Shown: one piece after another, positions 28,070 to 40,600 of the stretch | Position numbering within the stretch: the first letter of the stretch is position 1 | Layout of the letters: every line of letters starts with the position of its first letter | Origin: Pythium myriotylum | Taxonomy: Eukaryota; Oomycota; Peronosporomycetes; Pythiales; Pythiaceae | Length of the DNA stretch: 64,000 nt | Assembly (NCBI GenBank): GCA_023091665.1 | Contig: JALJCQ010000030.1 | Location: forward strand, 436,501-500,500 | Direction of reading: 5' to 3' | Notes under the pieces: model-generated | What the model saw: the letters and a program-made list of their open reading frames with translations, nothing else | What the model was told of the DNA's origin: nothing | Database searches by the model: none | Program-made: the position numbers and the translations under genes

Positions 28070-31000
28070 CTACTGGAACCATCCAGGATGATCATGTTCG
28101 CATGCGCGAACAAGATCAGAGCAATCTTGCCTGAGAATATTCTCATCAACCCAGGAGCTCTGGTTGCTTGGATATCCAAGCCACTTAACCAAGAGCTGGC
28201 GGACGCCATTGTGCACACGCACACTGTCGAGAGACTCGACGTGATAATGGCGTTCGCCATTCCTGTCGATCACAGGCAAAGGAGCGCGCACCGGTCGCAG
28301 CGCTTTCCTTCTGGTCTTGACACCAGTGTCGGGGACCCGACGTGTTCCTTCGGGTTCAGCAAACGTAACCCGACGTCGTATTGACGACGCTGCGGTCGCA
28401 TTTGACGACCATGTCGAACTTCGACGAGCTTGAGCAAGCCGTGCAGAGCGTCTTGGCGCTTCGCTGTGTGGGTGAACCACGCCACTTGCAGAACCCTGCA
28501 CTGCGAGAGAGTCGCTGGAGGAACCATCCGTGACTGGCACGTTCTCGTGCGCGACTGTGTGTGGTTGCATATCGGCGGCAACTCCGCTTGGAATTGTTTC
28601 CGACGACTCTTCGTCTGATGCATCTCCATCAGGGCGGAGATATGGCTTGAGCAAGCCGACGTAGAACGTCGGGTGCGTCTGCAACCATGTTGGCAGGTCG
28701 ACCCTGTAGGAGTTTCCACTCCGCTTCAACACCTTGAACGGGCCGATATATCTCGGGAGCAGCTTTGAGCTGCCCAAGCTGGACACAGCATTCTGAGACA
28801 GGTTCTTCGTGCTAACAAGCACATAGTCGCCTGGCTGGAACACGTGCGTGTTCTTCCGACCGTGTTTGTCGGCTTGTTCCTTCTGAACATCTTGGGCAGC
28901 TGCCATCGCGTCACGCACGCGGGTGATGACGTTCACACGTGTCGACAAGAACTCGTCGATCTTGCGGCGCTCCGCCGACTTGGAAACACCTTCCAACTGG
29001 GAGGCAAGTAATTGCCGAGCCCCTCCCTCACCAGACTGGGCACTGCCCATGAGACAGAGCGGCAGCGCTGGGTGTCTCAACCCGTTCACGTAGAACGGCG
29101 ACAGACCTGTCGAGGCATGAACAGAGTTGTTCATGGCGAACTCCACCATGGGGAGGTGGTCGCACCACGAGAGTGGGTCACTCGCACAATACGAGCGGAG
29201 GATATCCTCGACGACGCGGTTGGCGCGCTCGGTCTGACCATCGGTCTCCGGATGGTCCGTCGTCGACATGTCGAGCCTGGAGCCCAGGATTTGGAAAAGA
29301 CCTTCCCAGAAATCACCAGTGAACCTGGGATCCCGATCCGATACGATTGAGTCGGGGAGACCGTGTCATCGAAACACGGTGTCGACGAAAAGTCGAGCAC
29401 AGTCGAGACCTGTGCAGGTATCCGAAACCGGAACAAGATGCACCATCTTGGACAGACGGTCAACAAAGACCAGCACACCATTGTGCCCAGCGGACGTCTT
29501 TGGCATGCCAAAGAAGAAGTCCATGCTCACTGAGCGCCAGCAGTCGCTGGGGACAGGCAAGCTCTGAAGCGGAGCCTGAGAGTGTGCACTTGGCTTCACT
29601 CGTTGACAGACGTCACACGTGCGGACATACCGCGACACCCACTTGTACATCTTGGGCCACCAAAACCTTGGGCTGAGAAGCGCGTACGTCTTCTCACGGC
29701 CAAGATGGCCAGCACCAGGTGCGTCGTGGGCACCATGCGCGATCACATATCGCAGGTCGTCGTCTGCAGGAACGACAACGCGAGCTTCTTCGCTGTTCGA
29801 GACCTGATATTTCAGGAGGCCGTCTTCGAACGTGTACCGATGGAGTCGGGCTCGAACACGAGGCGAGAGAGACTTCTCCGAGTCGGACGACTTGAGAGCA
29901 CGAATGATCTCCGCACATTGTGCGTCGCCTGCGTAGGCGTCACGAATCAAGTCGTAGACATCAGAAGCAACTGATGTGAGATGGTTCATCTCGTAGTCGG
30001 GACGCCGAGAGAGTGCGTCCGCCAGCACGTTGAGCCGACCCGGCTTGTACTCAACAGTAAAGTTGTATTCTGAAAAGAATGACAACCAGCGAGCCATTCG
30101 CGGCGACAAGTGCGGGGACTGTGTCGCCGTGCGTAGAGACGCATGGTCTGTGTAGACCACGAACGGCAACGCGCCGAGAAGGTGAACGCGGAATTTCACC
30201 AGGGCGTACTTCATCGCCAACAACTCCTTGTCGTGAACTGGATAGTTCTTCTCGGCCGCTTGGAGCTGGCGAGACTGATACGAGATGACTCTCTCGTGAC
30301 CATCGTGGTCCTTCTGCAGAAGTGCACAGCCGATCGCATAATCGGAGGCGTCGCAGACGACGCTATACGGAGCGGAGTCATCCGGCAACGCCAGGATCGG
30401 CGCTTGGAGGAGACTCTCCTTGATCCTTTGGAAGGCAGCTTCCGTGCCGTGAGACCACGACCACTCAACGTCATTCTTGAGCAGCTGAGTCAGCGGCCGA
30501 GCCATCTCGGCGTAGTTCTTCGTGAACCGGTGCAAGTAGTTGGCGAGACCCAACCACTTGCGTAGGTCCTTCACGGACCGTGGCGATGGCCACTCGGCGA
30601 TTGCCTTCACCTTCTCGGGATCCGCCCGAACACCGTCGACTCCGACGAAACACCCAAGCACTGGGATCTCTTCGGCACCGAAGATACACTTATCCAAGTT
30701 GGCATAAAGCTTATGCTCCTCGAGGCATTCGAGAACTTGGCGGAGGTGATCCTCATGGAGCGTATCCAAATCACGACCGGGCTCCGGCTTCGTGTGGACG
30801 TAGATGTCGTCGAAGTACGTCTGTGCGAACGCTCGCAGGGGACGGAACAAATGGGTCACCAAGCGATTGAACGTCGCTGGGGCGTTCGACAGCCCCTGTG
30901 GCATCACGAGCCACGCCCAGAGCATGCCGCTCGGCGTACTGACGGCAGTCTTGGGGATGTCCCCACGCTCCATGAGCACTTGGTAATAACCGTCGACCAA

Positions 31001-32640
31001 GTCGAGAGAACTGAATTTCTTCGCGCCGGACATCCGGTGGATGATCACATCCTTCCGAGGGATCGGAGTAGACGCGGGAATCGTCTGTGCGTTTAACTTG
31101 TTGTACGCGTGGACGATCCTCCACTTGCCATTTGGCTTGCGCACACAGAACGTTGGTGCGCTGTGCGGCGAGACGCTCTCGCGCACCAGGCCAGCCTTGG
31201 CTTTCTTGGCAAAGAATTCATCAATGAAGTCCGATTGTTCGGCCGGCAGAGCCCACTGGCGAACCGTCGCATAGCTCGAGCCAGGCTTGAGCTTGATCTC
31301 GTGGCGAACACCACGATCAGGGGGCAACCCCGCCGGCGGGTTCTTGCTGAGGCAAGTCTCCGCAAACCGCTTGACTAGCGGATAGAACCGATCCTTCGGA
31401 TTCTTAAGGATGGCCGAACCACGGCGCGCGTCAAACTTCTGACGAAACTCAACGAGGACATCCTCGTCAATCACCGTCGAGGTGTTGAGTTCAGCGAGGT
31501 CTCGCTCAGATCGGAGGATCACAACCTCAGCGATCTCACCAGCCTTGAGCTCGCGGACGAAATCGTCCATAGGGAGTTCCTCCAAGCTAGTCAGCTCGGA
31601 GAACTCGGGCAACGGTGCCATATCGACCGTGGACGGATCGATCGACGATCCCGTCATCACATCGACGATGTGCACGTCATACGACGCGTCCGAGAGCGGG
31701 AGTGGCTCAGGCCCGGGCTCGGTCGTATCCGACGACCCTGAGAGCGGCTCGACCGCACGCGGACACGCGACAAGGGGACACATCCCCGAAGCATCTTCCA
31801 TGCTGGTACTCGGAGGGGGCGGAGACAACTCGACGCCCTCTTCTACGCCGTACTTCACGGCAGACGGCACGACCGTCTCCGGAACACCCGAGGTGTCCAT
31901 GGCGTTCACTACGCCAATGAAGTAGGCACTTCCATCTTCTTTGATGGGGCTCATCAGCCGGCGGACGAAGGAGGGTTCATGACGCTCCTGAGCTCCGTTC
32001 CTGCCGGGAGACGTGCTTCCAATCGACTTGGTCCTCCAATCGATCCATGGCTCGTGGCGCTCGAGCCACGGCATACCGAGGATGAGGTCAAACCTCTCAT
32101 CCATGTCGAGCACTGTAAAGCGCTCGACTGAGTCGAAATCGACAAACGCAATGCGTAAATCGACCTCGATCTTCTTCGTCTCTGCGACGATGCCCGTCGC
32201 AAGACGCACCGAGACTCTTCCAGATCTCGCTCACAAGCTTGAGCAAACAGAGAAGCATTCTCAGCAATACTTTGCTTGCGACCGTAATTGCGCGTCGCAC
32301 CAGAGTCGATTAGGACTCTGAAGGGACGTGCAAATCCCTTCACTTGAGCAGTGACGACGATGAGCTCGCCACTGATGCGCAGCTCATCAACTTCTGAGAA
32401 GAGATCTTCTTCCGGGGGCACCCCGCCTTGCGATACTGCCGAACTCGGCGTCGCGGAGCGAGGAGTGATCGCCCCAGTAGACTGCCCCGCGTCTACTGGG
32501 AACTCTCGTTTCCCTGCGACGTGGAAGCAGATCCACCTCGGTTTCCCGAGCGCCGCGGCCGACCACGGCGAGCACGACCACCGCCCCTCTTGCGCGGACA
32601 ATTCCGCTGGAAGTGACCGAACTTCCCACAAGTAGAACAC
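28070..32640 (-). pseudogene. X-A pol: protease, RT, RNase H, integrase, chromodomain (frameshift + TGA)
   Basis: Starts overlapping gag in the -1 register. The protease site VLIDSGATRN is in the 32640 frame. The frame then moves near 32210 by about one lost base, inside the protease. The frame from 32209 carries LILGMPWL, RT with YFDD, RNase H (VVCDASDYAIG), and the integrase zinc region with the first Asp (MDFFFG). TGA at 29366-29368 follows. After the stop the same frame resumes with the second Asp (VSDRDPRFT) and the catalytic Glu (QTERAN), and ends with a chromodomain (YHVESLDSVR...LLVKWLGY). Both lesions are shared with X-B. Confidence 0.9.
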
Positions 32641-33629
32641 TTGATGTGAAGAGCCTTCACGTCGATCGCACGCAAGTCGACCGTGCTGAGATCGACTCCA
32701 CTGAGGTCGATGACACTCAGGTCCATCGGTTCGATGACCGGTGGTGGAACCGGCGTGACCGGAGGCGGCGCAGCCGGACTCGCGGATAAACCGCGCGAGA
32801 GACGCTGGACGTAGTCCTCCCGCAGCGCGACGACGAACGCGTCTTCTAGGAGCATGGGCTCCTCGCGGAAAACCGCAGCCTTCTCAGGACCGGGATCCAT
32901 CCCTTCCATGAACGTCGTCAGCATGACGTCTTCTGCGAGCGCATTCGCAGCCATGTTGGCCCGGAGTTGACGTAACTCCTGCACATACGTGTGCAGCTCG
33001 CGGCCACCTTGCCGACAAGCGAGAAACGCAGCTCGCTGGCGATGCGCCACATTTGGCGGTTGAAACATCGACTTCATCGCCTTGGCAAGCGTTGCCCAGT
33101 CGGAAAAACATCCGGGATGCGACGTCTCGCACGTGAGGGCCCAGATCTTCGCCCGGCCTGTCATGTTCGAGATCGCAAAGGCGATCTTCTGCCGTTCATC
33201 ACGGATGCAGCCGGCTGCTGTGACGAGCTCGATCTCGCGTTGCCAGAAGGCAAGATTGTCGCTCTCTTCACCCGAATACGGGGACACCGTAATCTTCACG
33301 GCCTTCGGACGTTCCGGAGGTGCCGGCGATGGCACATACGTAGCCGTCGACGGCACCTGAGCTGGCTGAGTAGCCTGAGTCGCGGACACGCGGGACGTCA
33401 CGACGTCGAGAAGATACTTCTCGAGAGCTGTCACGTAGTCGCGAAAACGCGCGACATGGACGAGGACTTCGCCGGAGCCGCGTCGGAGCAGCTCGATGAC
33501 ACTTGCACGGCCATTGATGGCCTCCATCTTCTGGAGATAGGCCCACTGGGCCTCATCCAGGTACGGATGGTCTTGACGCGACAGCGTCGGATGGCTTGAC
33601 GCCATCACGAAGTCGGAAGCTTCGGACAT
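32493..33629 (-). CDS. X-A gag
   Basis: 378 aa, intact. Capsid-type region in the middle (LAFWQREIELVTAAG, TYVQELRQLRANM). Then a stretch of D-L-S/D-L-R repeats, one zinc knuckle CSTCGKFGHFQRNC, and a basic Gly/Arg tail. Starts about 40 bp inside the 5' LTR. Confidence 0.9.
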   Translation of the reverse strand: MSEASDFVMASSHPTLSRQDHPYLDEAQWAYLQKMEAINGRASVIELLRRGSGEVLVHVARFRDYVTALEKYLLDVVTSRVSATQATQPAQVPSTATYVPSPAPPERPKAVKITVSPYSGEESDNLAFWQREIELVTAAGCIRDERQKIAFAISNMTGRAKIWALTCETSHPGCFSDWATLAKAMKSMFQPPNVAHRQRAAFLACRQGGRELHTYVQELRQLRANMAANALAEDVMLTTFMEGMDPGPEKAAVFREEPMLLEDAFVVALREDYVQRLSRGLSASPAAPPPVTPVPPPVIEPMDLSVIDLSGVDLSTVDLRAIDVKALHIKCSTCGKFGHFQRNCPRKRGGGRARRGRPRRSGNRGGSASTSQGNESSQ

Positions 33630-33668
33630 AACGATGTCGGCGTCGGATTGACGACAAGTGCTACCAAG

Positions 33669-33971
33669 TGTAACGGTCCACGACCGTGCACAGCACCTGC
33701 GCTTGAGGAAGCGTGAGCAGCCGCTCCGAGTCGACCCCTGTCGACGAGCGCCAAGGACTTGGCAAAAGGCGAACTGATTGTATTCAGATTATTCCCCTGG
33801 GGAATAATCCCCCCTATACCTGATATCCCTGGTATCTAATACCCAGGGATATCCCCTACTGAATCTAATAAAAGAGAGTCACTACTTAGGGTAACTTTTC
33901 CCCTAAGTGGACCACACACATTATGTACCTACACAACCTAACCTACTTGTGTAACCTTGTACCCCGTTACA
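33669..33971 (-). repeat. X-A right LTR (5')
   Basis: 303 bp. A candidate PBS, minus-strand TGGTAGCACTTGTCGTC, lies two bases inside it (33666 downward). The flanking CCAAC at 33972-33976 belongs to element S. Confidence 0.93.
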
Positions 33972-36286
33972 CCAACTTCCGTGTGTTCATAAGCTGACAC
34001 CGAAGGGTCATAGCTATAGGTGCGATCACTGTCATCCTGACTTGGTGATGGACATGGAGTGCGGTATTCTGCCACCCACGGGTCTTTATGAACCACATAA
34101 TCGCCTCGGATAGCATCCAAATCCACCCGCAAAGTGCCGGTATCTGAGGTACTCTCCTCTTCCCCGCTCACAGAAGCCCCTCCACTCAACGAACCTTCCA
34201 GAGGCGTCGCGACTGCCGCAGGAGAGCTGATATCGTCAGTCTTCCTTTCTTCATTGGTTCGACTTTGGTCAATGTGATCCCTCCTAGTGTTGATAACCGC
34301 CTCTGTATCACCGCTGTCTTCCGTGGCGCTAGCTTCGGGCGAGGGTGGTACGACTCGTTCTTCTGCTACTTCACTGCCAGTATTGGGATCGCCCACCGCC
34401 GACGTCCCGGAAGTAGCGTCAAGTATGTCGGCGCCGACACCTTGGGTGATAACCACGTCCTGGCCTTCGCCGTCGACTGCGCCCACAGAAGTCAGACTCC
34501 GATCACTGTCACCTGCTAATACAATGGCGGATGCGCTAGGAACTCGAAGACGATCACTGTCATCTCCCCTTGTTACTTCGGAAATGGTTTCTCCGGGTTC
34601 TCGACCTTCGTCATTGTCTGGGGCAAAATTGATGGCTCCTGAATCTTGTTTGTGATCACTGTCATTCCTGGAAACACCAACCGGATCACTTGTTCCTTGA
34701 TTTTGATCACTGTCAACTGTGGCGCTCTCGTCTGGAACCCCTGTGCCCCGTACCGTGGGGCTCCCAGGCGGGATTAATGCCTCCAGGTCCGGCAGCGCGA
34801 CAGAAGTCTCCGCAACCTCCTCAGATTGCGCTGCCTCAACGAGTATAGCGCCCGGCCCAGAGTCATCGTCTGCAACTGGCTCGGGTCGTCTCAGTCGGTC
34901 TTCGTCATCTTCTCTAACCCCCATCGGTGCTTGATGTCTGGTTGAATTTACGAACAACCTTGGCCGTACCTGTTGTTCGTACACTTGGTTCAAAAATTGT
35001 CGGGTGCAGTTGAATTGTTTCGCTCCATCCCGCACCAACTTGAACTTCGACGTCGCGTTGCGAGCCAAGGCTTCAAATTCTTTCAAATCATCTTCAGTCC
35101 ACACTCAGCACGGGCGGATGTCGGCCCCTTCTTCGATCGTAGCTCTCCTCACCTCATGGAGGTGGTATAAGAAGGATTGATACGGCCGAACCTGGTATCG
35201 TGGCTCTTCTTCGACCATCCGCTGACAAAAGTCACGATAAGCGACTGGAATCCGAAGGTGTGATACATTTGTATAGTCCTTGAGAAGTTCTACCTCCCGG
35301 TTCGTCCACCGCTGTCGTTTCAATCCTTGCGCGGGCGTAGGAGGTGCTTGTTGCTCTAAAAGCGACTGAGCAATTTCTTTCGTCAATATATGCCCTGTTT
35401 CGGCTACAAATACTTCCAGCGCTGAAGTCCAGTCTTCAAATTCTTCGTACAGTTCGTGAAGACGTTCACGATCACTGTCATCCAGCTCCACTCTCCTTGC
35501 GGCTTGAATCGCTGCATCTCGAGTTAGATTAGTGCCGCGCTCTTCATTGAATTTACGGGTCGCAGTGGGCCAGCTCTTCGTCTCGTGGAACAGGATGTTC
35601 AGTCTCTTGCGATCTAAATTGTCCAGCCGAACCGTGCGGGCTGCCGAATCTCCTTCCCTGTTACGCCGTGCGCGAATTACATGAGTGGAATGCGGTTGCC
35701 ACCCTTGTTTCTATGAATAGTCGTTGAACTTGGCCACCAAATCCTTCATCGTCAGCCGCTTGATCTTGGGCCGCAAATTATTCTCCGCTTCCATATCTTT
35801 CCATTTCTCATACTGTCCATTGGCCCACGAGGACCGACGATCTTGAGCGTCCTTCACTCGCACCGTCCTCCTTTGATTGTACGCCGCAGCTTTTTCGCTC
35901 GTGCTTCGTGTGTCGCCCTTAGATTCTTCCTCCTTTTCCTCCTCTTCTTGGTCTTCAGTGTCCGCCGTCCCCAATCGTTGGACGGCTTGTCGTTTCTTAG
36001 GCGGTGATCTCGTGGATCCTTCATTCTCCTCTTCCCCGTCTACTGGCCGATAGGCTCGAGTCCTCTTGACTTTCGACGGAGGCCGTTTCACTTCTTCGTC
36101 TGCATCGTTCGAATCGCTGCTCCCTTCCTCTGCGGCCTCATGCGGTGAGACCACCCGAGTCTTCCTCTTTCCTCGCCTGCTCATGCTTCTTGTGCTGGGC
36201 GCCGGTCTTCTTTTGCTTGCTATCGGCTTCAGCGCGCTGGCGGCTTTCTTCCCGGCCGTTAGTCTCCCTTTCCCGTTCTTGGGCAT
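33972..36286 (-). pseudogene. S ORF3, 5' part: Myb/SANT-like nuclear protein (TAG and TGA inside)
   Basis: One frame from the Met at 36286 (MPKNGKGR) to the X-A edge, broken by TAG at 35711-35713 and TGA at 35105-35107. The N-terminus is strongly basic with NLS-like clusters (KRKTR, KKRQ), then acidic. Two Myb/SANT-like segments follow: one before the TGA (RQRWTNREVELLKDY) and one after it (WTEDDLKEFEALAR). The rest is Ser/Asp-rich and disordered. The remaining coding sequence is 48239-48667. DNA binding by the Myb-like parts is inference. It lies downstream of pol in sense orientation, the usual place for extra retroelement ORFs. Confidence 0.72.
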
Positions 36287-36406
36287 GTTCCTTCCGCGTC
36301 CACCCACCAATGACAGCGTTCGGTATCGTGGTTCTGGCTCGTAGGGTGAGGGGTATTGGTAGGTTGTTCCAATGTTGACTGAGTGACAGTGATCACACAC
36401 TCCCAC

Positions 36407-37602
36407 AAAAGCTTCGTCCTTTTAGCGGTGAGTTTCACCTCGGAGATGACAGTGATTGCAACTGAACCTCACCGATTGATTGTCACCTATCATTCGTACA
36501 ATGTTGATGACAGTGATCGCAGATACTCCTCAACACTCCTCTGCCACTTCAACCTCTGTCACTGAGGGTTACCCCTACTTGAGCGTTTCCGAGAGACTTC
36601 TTTCAATCATCACCGCCTTTTCCCACGCCGCCTTGTGAAAAACGCCGCTTTCTTGACTGACACGCCGTGGGCATTCCTCATTTCCTTTCTTAGACCTTCC
36701 AGTCCTTCCTCTTGCTGACTATATCGACATTGTCGCCGATTACCTCGTATTGCTTGGTGAGTCCCCTAGTGATCCCTTGAGCGTCGCATCTTACGTTTAC
36801 AAAGAGCGTCCTCTTCTTTCACTAGACACTGAAACCTGGGTGTTCACGCTCTCACCGTCGACTCCAAACGATGATAGGGAGGCGTATTCTGCAGCACACC
36901 CCTCCCCTCGGCTCTTGATCTTCTTGTTATCATTCGGTTCTCTCTTCCGCTTCTCGTGATCGTTCTTCGCGGGTACATCTGCAGCTTCATGCCCTTCTGT
37001 GGGGACATTCTTCGCTGGTAAGTCTGGTAGCTTCTCGCCCTTCTATGGGGCGTTCTTCGCTGAACTAGCTGTGATCACACGGCGCGCTTCGCGGATCTTG
37101 AACGTTACCGACATCCGCCAACCTCTTGTTGTGGCGTGATGGGGCTAATTTACTCGTTTCGTTTGAATGGGCTATTCTTCTTATATCTGCGAATCGCCTG
37201 TTCCGAGTTGTAGTTCGTCGTTCTTTGGCGGCGCTTCGACACGCGAAGTGTGCTGCAAGGTCTTCATCCCACTGCCTCCCGTGCAGCACAGCTCACTCCG
37301 AGCGCGTGCGCCGCGCTCTTTGACTCTTTCCCAACTCTTTTCTTCTTCGTTTCGTTTTTGTCTAAGTCACTGATCTCGACTCCTGTCCCGTCTTCGTATT
37401 CTCGTGACAGTGATCGGATACAGGTATGTCGGCCTGAATTTCTCAGACCCCGTTGCCTGGCAATTCCATCATTCTATGCCGCGATGACAGTGATCGTACC
37501 CGTGCATTCCCTAGTATATTAACTCATACTTGGGGTGACAGTGATCGTAGATGTGCTGTCATCGTCAGTTGGTCCATCTTCTGTTCTGGTTGTCCCTGGA
37601 GC
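36407..37602 (-). promoter_or_regulatory. S noncoding region between pol and ORF3
   Basis: About 1.2 kb with no coding frame. Six plus-strand copies of TGACAGTGAT lie in two groups (36384-36517 and 37405-37545). Its position suggests a promoter or other control region for ORF3. Confidence 0.45.
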
Positions 37603-40600
37603 TTATTCGTCTTCCTCCTCACTTTGGCTCTCGTCTCCTTCTGTCGTTTGGGCGGCGAGTGCCCGTCGTTCTCGAGCTCTAGCAAGGTCGTAGTCGTACA
37701 TCAGCGCGGTACAGGATAAATTGTCTTCCGGTTCCCACGTGGGGTCGTCATACCCAAGCCATTTCACCAAATATTCCTTAAGCTGTCGACCGTTCCTTGT
37801 GGTCTGAGTCACCCTGTCATTCAAGATGGCTTCCACCTCGTACTCCCCCTCTTCTTCATTTGGAACCCACGAATCTTCCGGGAGCAGACTCTTGTCTAAC
37901 ACATCGACAATCAAGCTCTCATCCATTTCTTCAACAGGTCGTGCTGCTCGTGATACAAACGGCTTGAGACGCGAAATATGCACGATCGGGAACGCTCGCG
38001 AATTACTATCCAGCATCTTGAGTTTATACGCGACCTCAGACACTCGTTCTTCCACCTCATATGGCCCATGCCAAAGGTGAGCCAATTTCCGCGTCAATCC
38101 TTTTTTCACCAGACTGTGATACAGCCAAACCCATTCCCCACTCTCATACTGCGTCTTCGCCGTGACAGTGTTCACGTCTGCGACCTCTTGGTTATGTAAT
38201 CACGCCCTTTCTTCCATTACCCTACGCTGGATTTCTGCGGCGTGCTGTATAGCGTATTCCTGTGACTTGCACACCTCTTTTCTCCATCCGAACGCGTCTT
38301 GTTCTCTCTTCGAACCATCTTTCGGCGGGATCGTCGCATCAAGCATGGTGCGAGAATGCCACCCATGTACCAAGTAGAAACTGGATTGTTTGAGGTGGAG
38401 AGTCACGCTAGTGTTAAGAGCCAGTTCTAGTCTCGGGACGTAGAGATCCCAATCCCGCTGCTCTGGGTCCTCGATATACAACTTGATAGCTCGAATAACA
38501 GTTTGCACATTTCTCTCTTGTTTACCATTGGCTTGAGGTCGATAAGCCATAGTGGGTCTTTGTTTGTGTTTCATCATCCGGCTAAACCTCCTGAATACTG
38601 AACTCATGAAAGCAGGGTCTCGGTCGTGTCTCAAAACCTCTTGTGCTCCAAACCTTTTGAAGACGTATTCCAGGTAAGCGTCCGCCGTGGCGTCCGTCGT
38701 CGTTCCTGTTACTGGTGCTAGTATGATGAACCCGGAAAATAAACAGGTGAAAAGCAATAATGCCGTGTTTCCTCTTGGCGTCAGTGGCAGAGGTGTGGCA
38801 AAATCCATAGCCACCATTTGGAACGGTCTCTGAGCAATGAGGTTTCCTGGTGACGTTCCTTCATATCTTGGTTTCCCTTTTCCCGTAGCACAATCAACAC
38901 ACGTTGCTACATAATTCTCAGTTGCTGCATACATGCCTTGCCAATGAAACTTGCTTCTCAACTTTTCAAATGTTCTGCCCACCCCTTGGTGAGCTCCAGC
39001 CGACAGACTAACATGATAAGCATGTAGGATGTCTTCTTGCATGATGGCTGGAACCACGAGTCTTGGATCTTTGCTCCGCCCTCGACGTCCTCGTGTAGGG
39101 TGATAATACAACACACCGCGGTGATCCAAAACATACAATTCTGCTTCCCTTGCCAGCTGCAGGAGCCTCTTTCAATGTGTGCGATCACTGTCATGAGACC
39201 GTTCTAAGTCAACTTGGTCATAGGCAGTGGTTAATGTCTCACCCTTCAGAAACTGAATGAGAGGTTTACACCACCTATCCTCCTCTTGGGCCCGTGCTAT
39301 GCGTCGGAAGCGTTCTTTTTGAGCTGCTTCTAGCTCCTCCACCGCGACATGTAAGGGTGTCCATTCGTCGTCTCGGGGGGTATCAACCACAGGTTCTTCT
39401 CTTAAGCTCTGTGCACCGAAATCAAAACCTGCTGGCGTCGGAATTGTTCGTTTCCGCTAACTACGAGTAGCAACGAACACCTCCGGCCTGTGGATCTCGA
39501 CCACGTTGCCTATCGCACCAGATTCCTCTGCTTGCACACTGGTGTTCTGTTCCCTGGTTCCTTTTGGATCAACGATCTCATCCGCTGTACTATAGAGCAA
39601 CTCCGGGAGAGTATTCAGTAATTTCAGTGATTCGCGATCACTGTCATCCCTGATTTCTCCGCCCTTTGCCTCCTTCAGGGCTCGCCGCGTCAGCAGGTCA
39701 GCTGCTTGATTAAACTTTCGCGCAATGTGTAGCAGGTGAACCTTGCTGAATTGTTTGACCAGATCCCGGCAGCGTTCTAGCCAGATCACCAAATTGGGTT
39801 GGTGGCAGCGCAGATCTCCATTCACTTGTCCTACCACAATCCGCGAGTCTCCACATACAATCAGATCCACGAACTTGTGCTTTAGAGCCAGTTCCAGTCC
39901 GCAAATCAACCCTTGATATTCACTGTCATTCACCGTCGAGTCTGGGGTGGCTCCGTATTCCGCTGCTACAACGTCCCAAGTGGGTATGCTCCACAAAACT
40001 GCTCCAAATGATCCGAGCTTCGGTTCCTTTGATCTCACCGCTCCATCGAAAGTCACTACATAGCCGACCGTGGTTCTGGTAAGATTGGGCATGGGTGCGA
40101 TCACTGTCATTGGCCTAGCAATCTTCATGGGTGATATGTCATCTAGCACTTCATCGAGGGCCTCTGGTGGTACAATGGATGCAGCCAGCATACCCACCAA
40201 GGCGCTTGGAGTCTTGTCATTACGTACGATCTTCAATGTCCAGGGCGATAGCAGGGCTCCCCATTGAACGACTCGTCCAGTGAGGCTTTTGGACGTGAAT
40301 ACCCACTTCATGGTGCTGTATCGTGCGTACACAACAATTTCTTGTCCGGCGAATATATCCACTGCAGCATCCAAGGTCTTGAGAAGCGCCAGCACTTCTT
40401 TCTCGGCCAACGTGTACCCTCGTTCATTATCTTGGAATACTTTGCTATAGAATCGCACTGGATGTAACACCCCGTCATGTTCTTGACATACTGCGGATCC
40501 ATACGCCCAAGTGTTGACATATAGTATTAATGACAGTGATCGTTTCCGGTCTAAATGCCGCAATAAAGGCGCGGAGCACAACATCTTCTTCAAATGTTCA

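Larger units (their letters stand above)
26811..33971 (-). mobile_element. X copy A: 7161-bp Ty3/Gypsy chromodomain element
   Basis: 303-bp LTRs (TGTAACGG...CCGTTACA) flank a minus-strand gag-pol with a C-terminal chromodomain. The left flank is TCGAT and the right flank CCAAC, so this copy has mismatched target duplications. X-B has the reverse pair. It is the same length as X-B, with about four differences noticed over 7.1 kb (for example near 28292 and 28859). It carries a pol frameshift and an in-frame TGA that X-B shares. Confidence 0.93.

Noticed and set aside
3103..39459. Recoding of TGA or TAG as sense codons
   Set aside because: Intact genes in the window (transposase, DOT1-like, HSF 1) end at TAG, and other lesions (frameshifts, catalytic changes) occur in the same elements, so decay is simpler.
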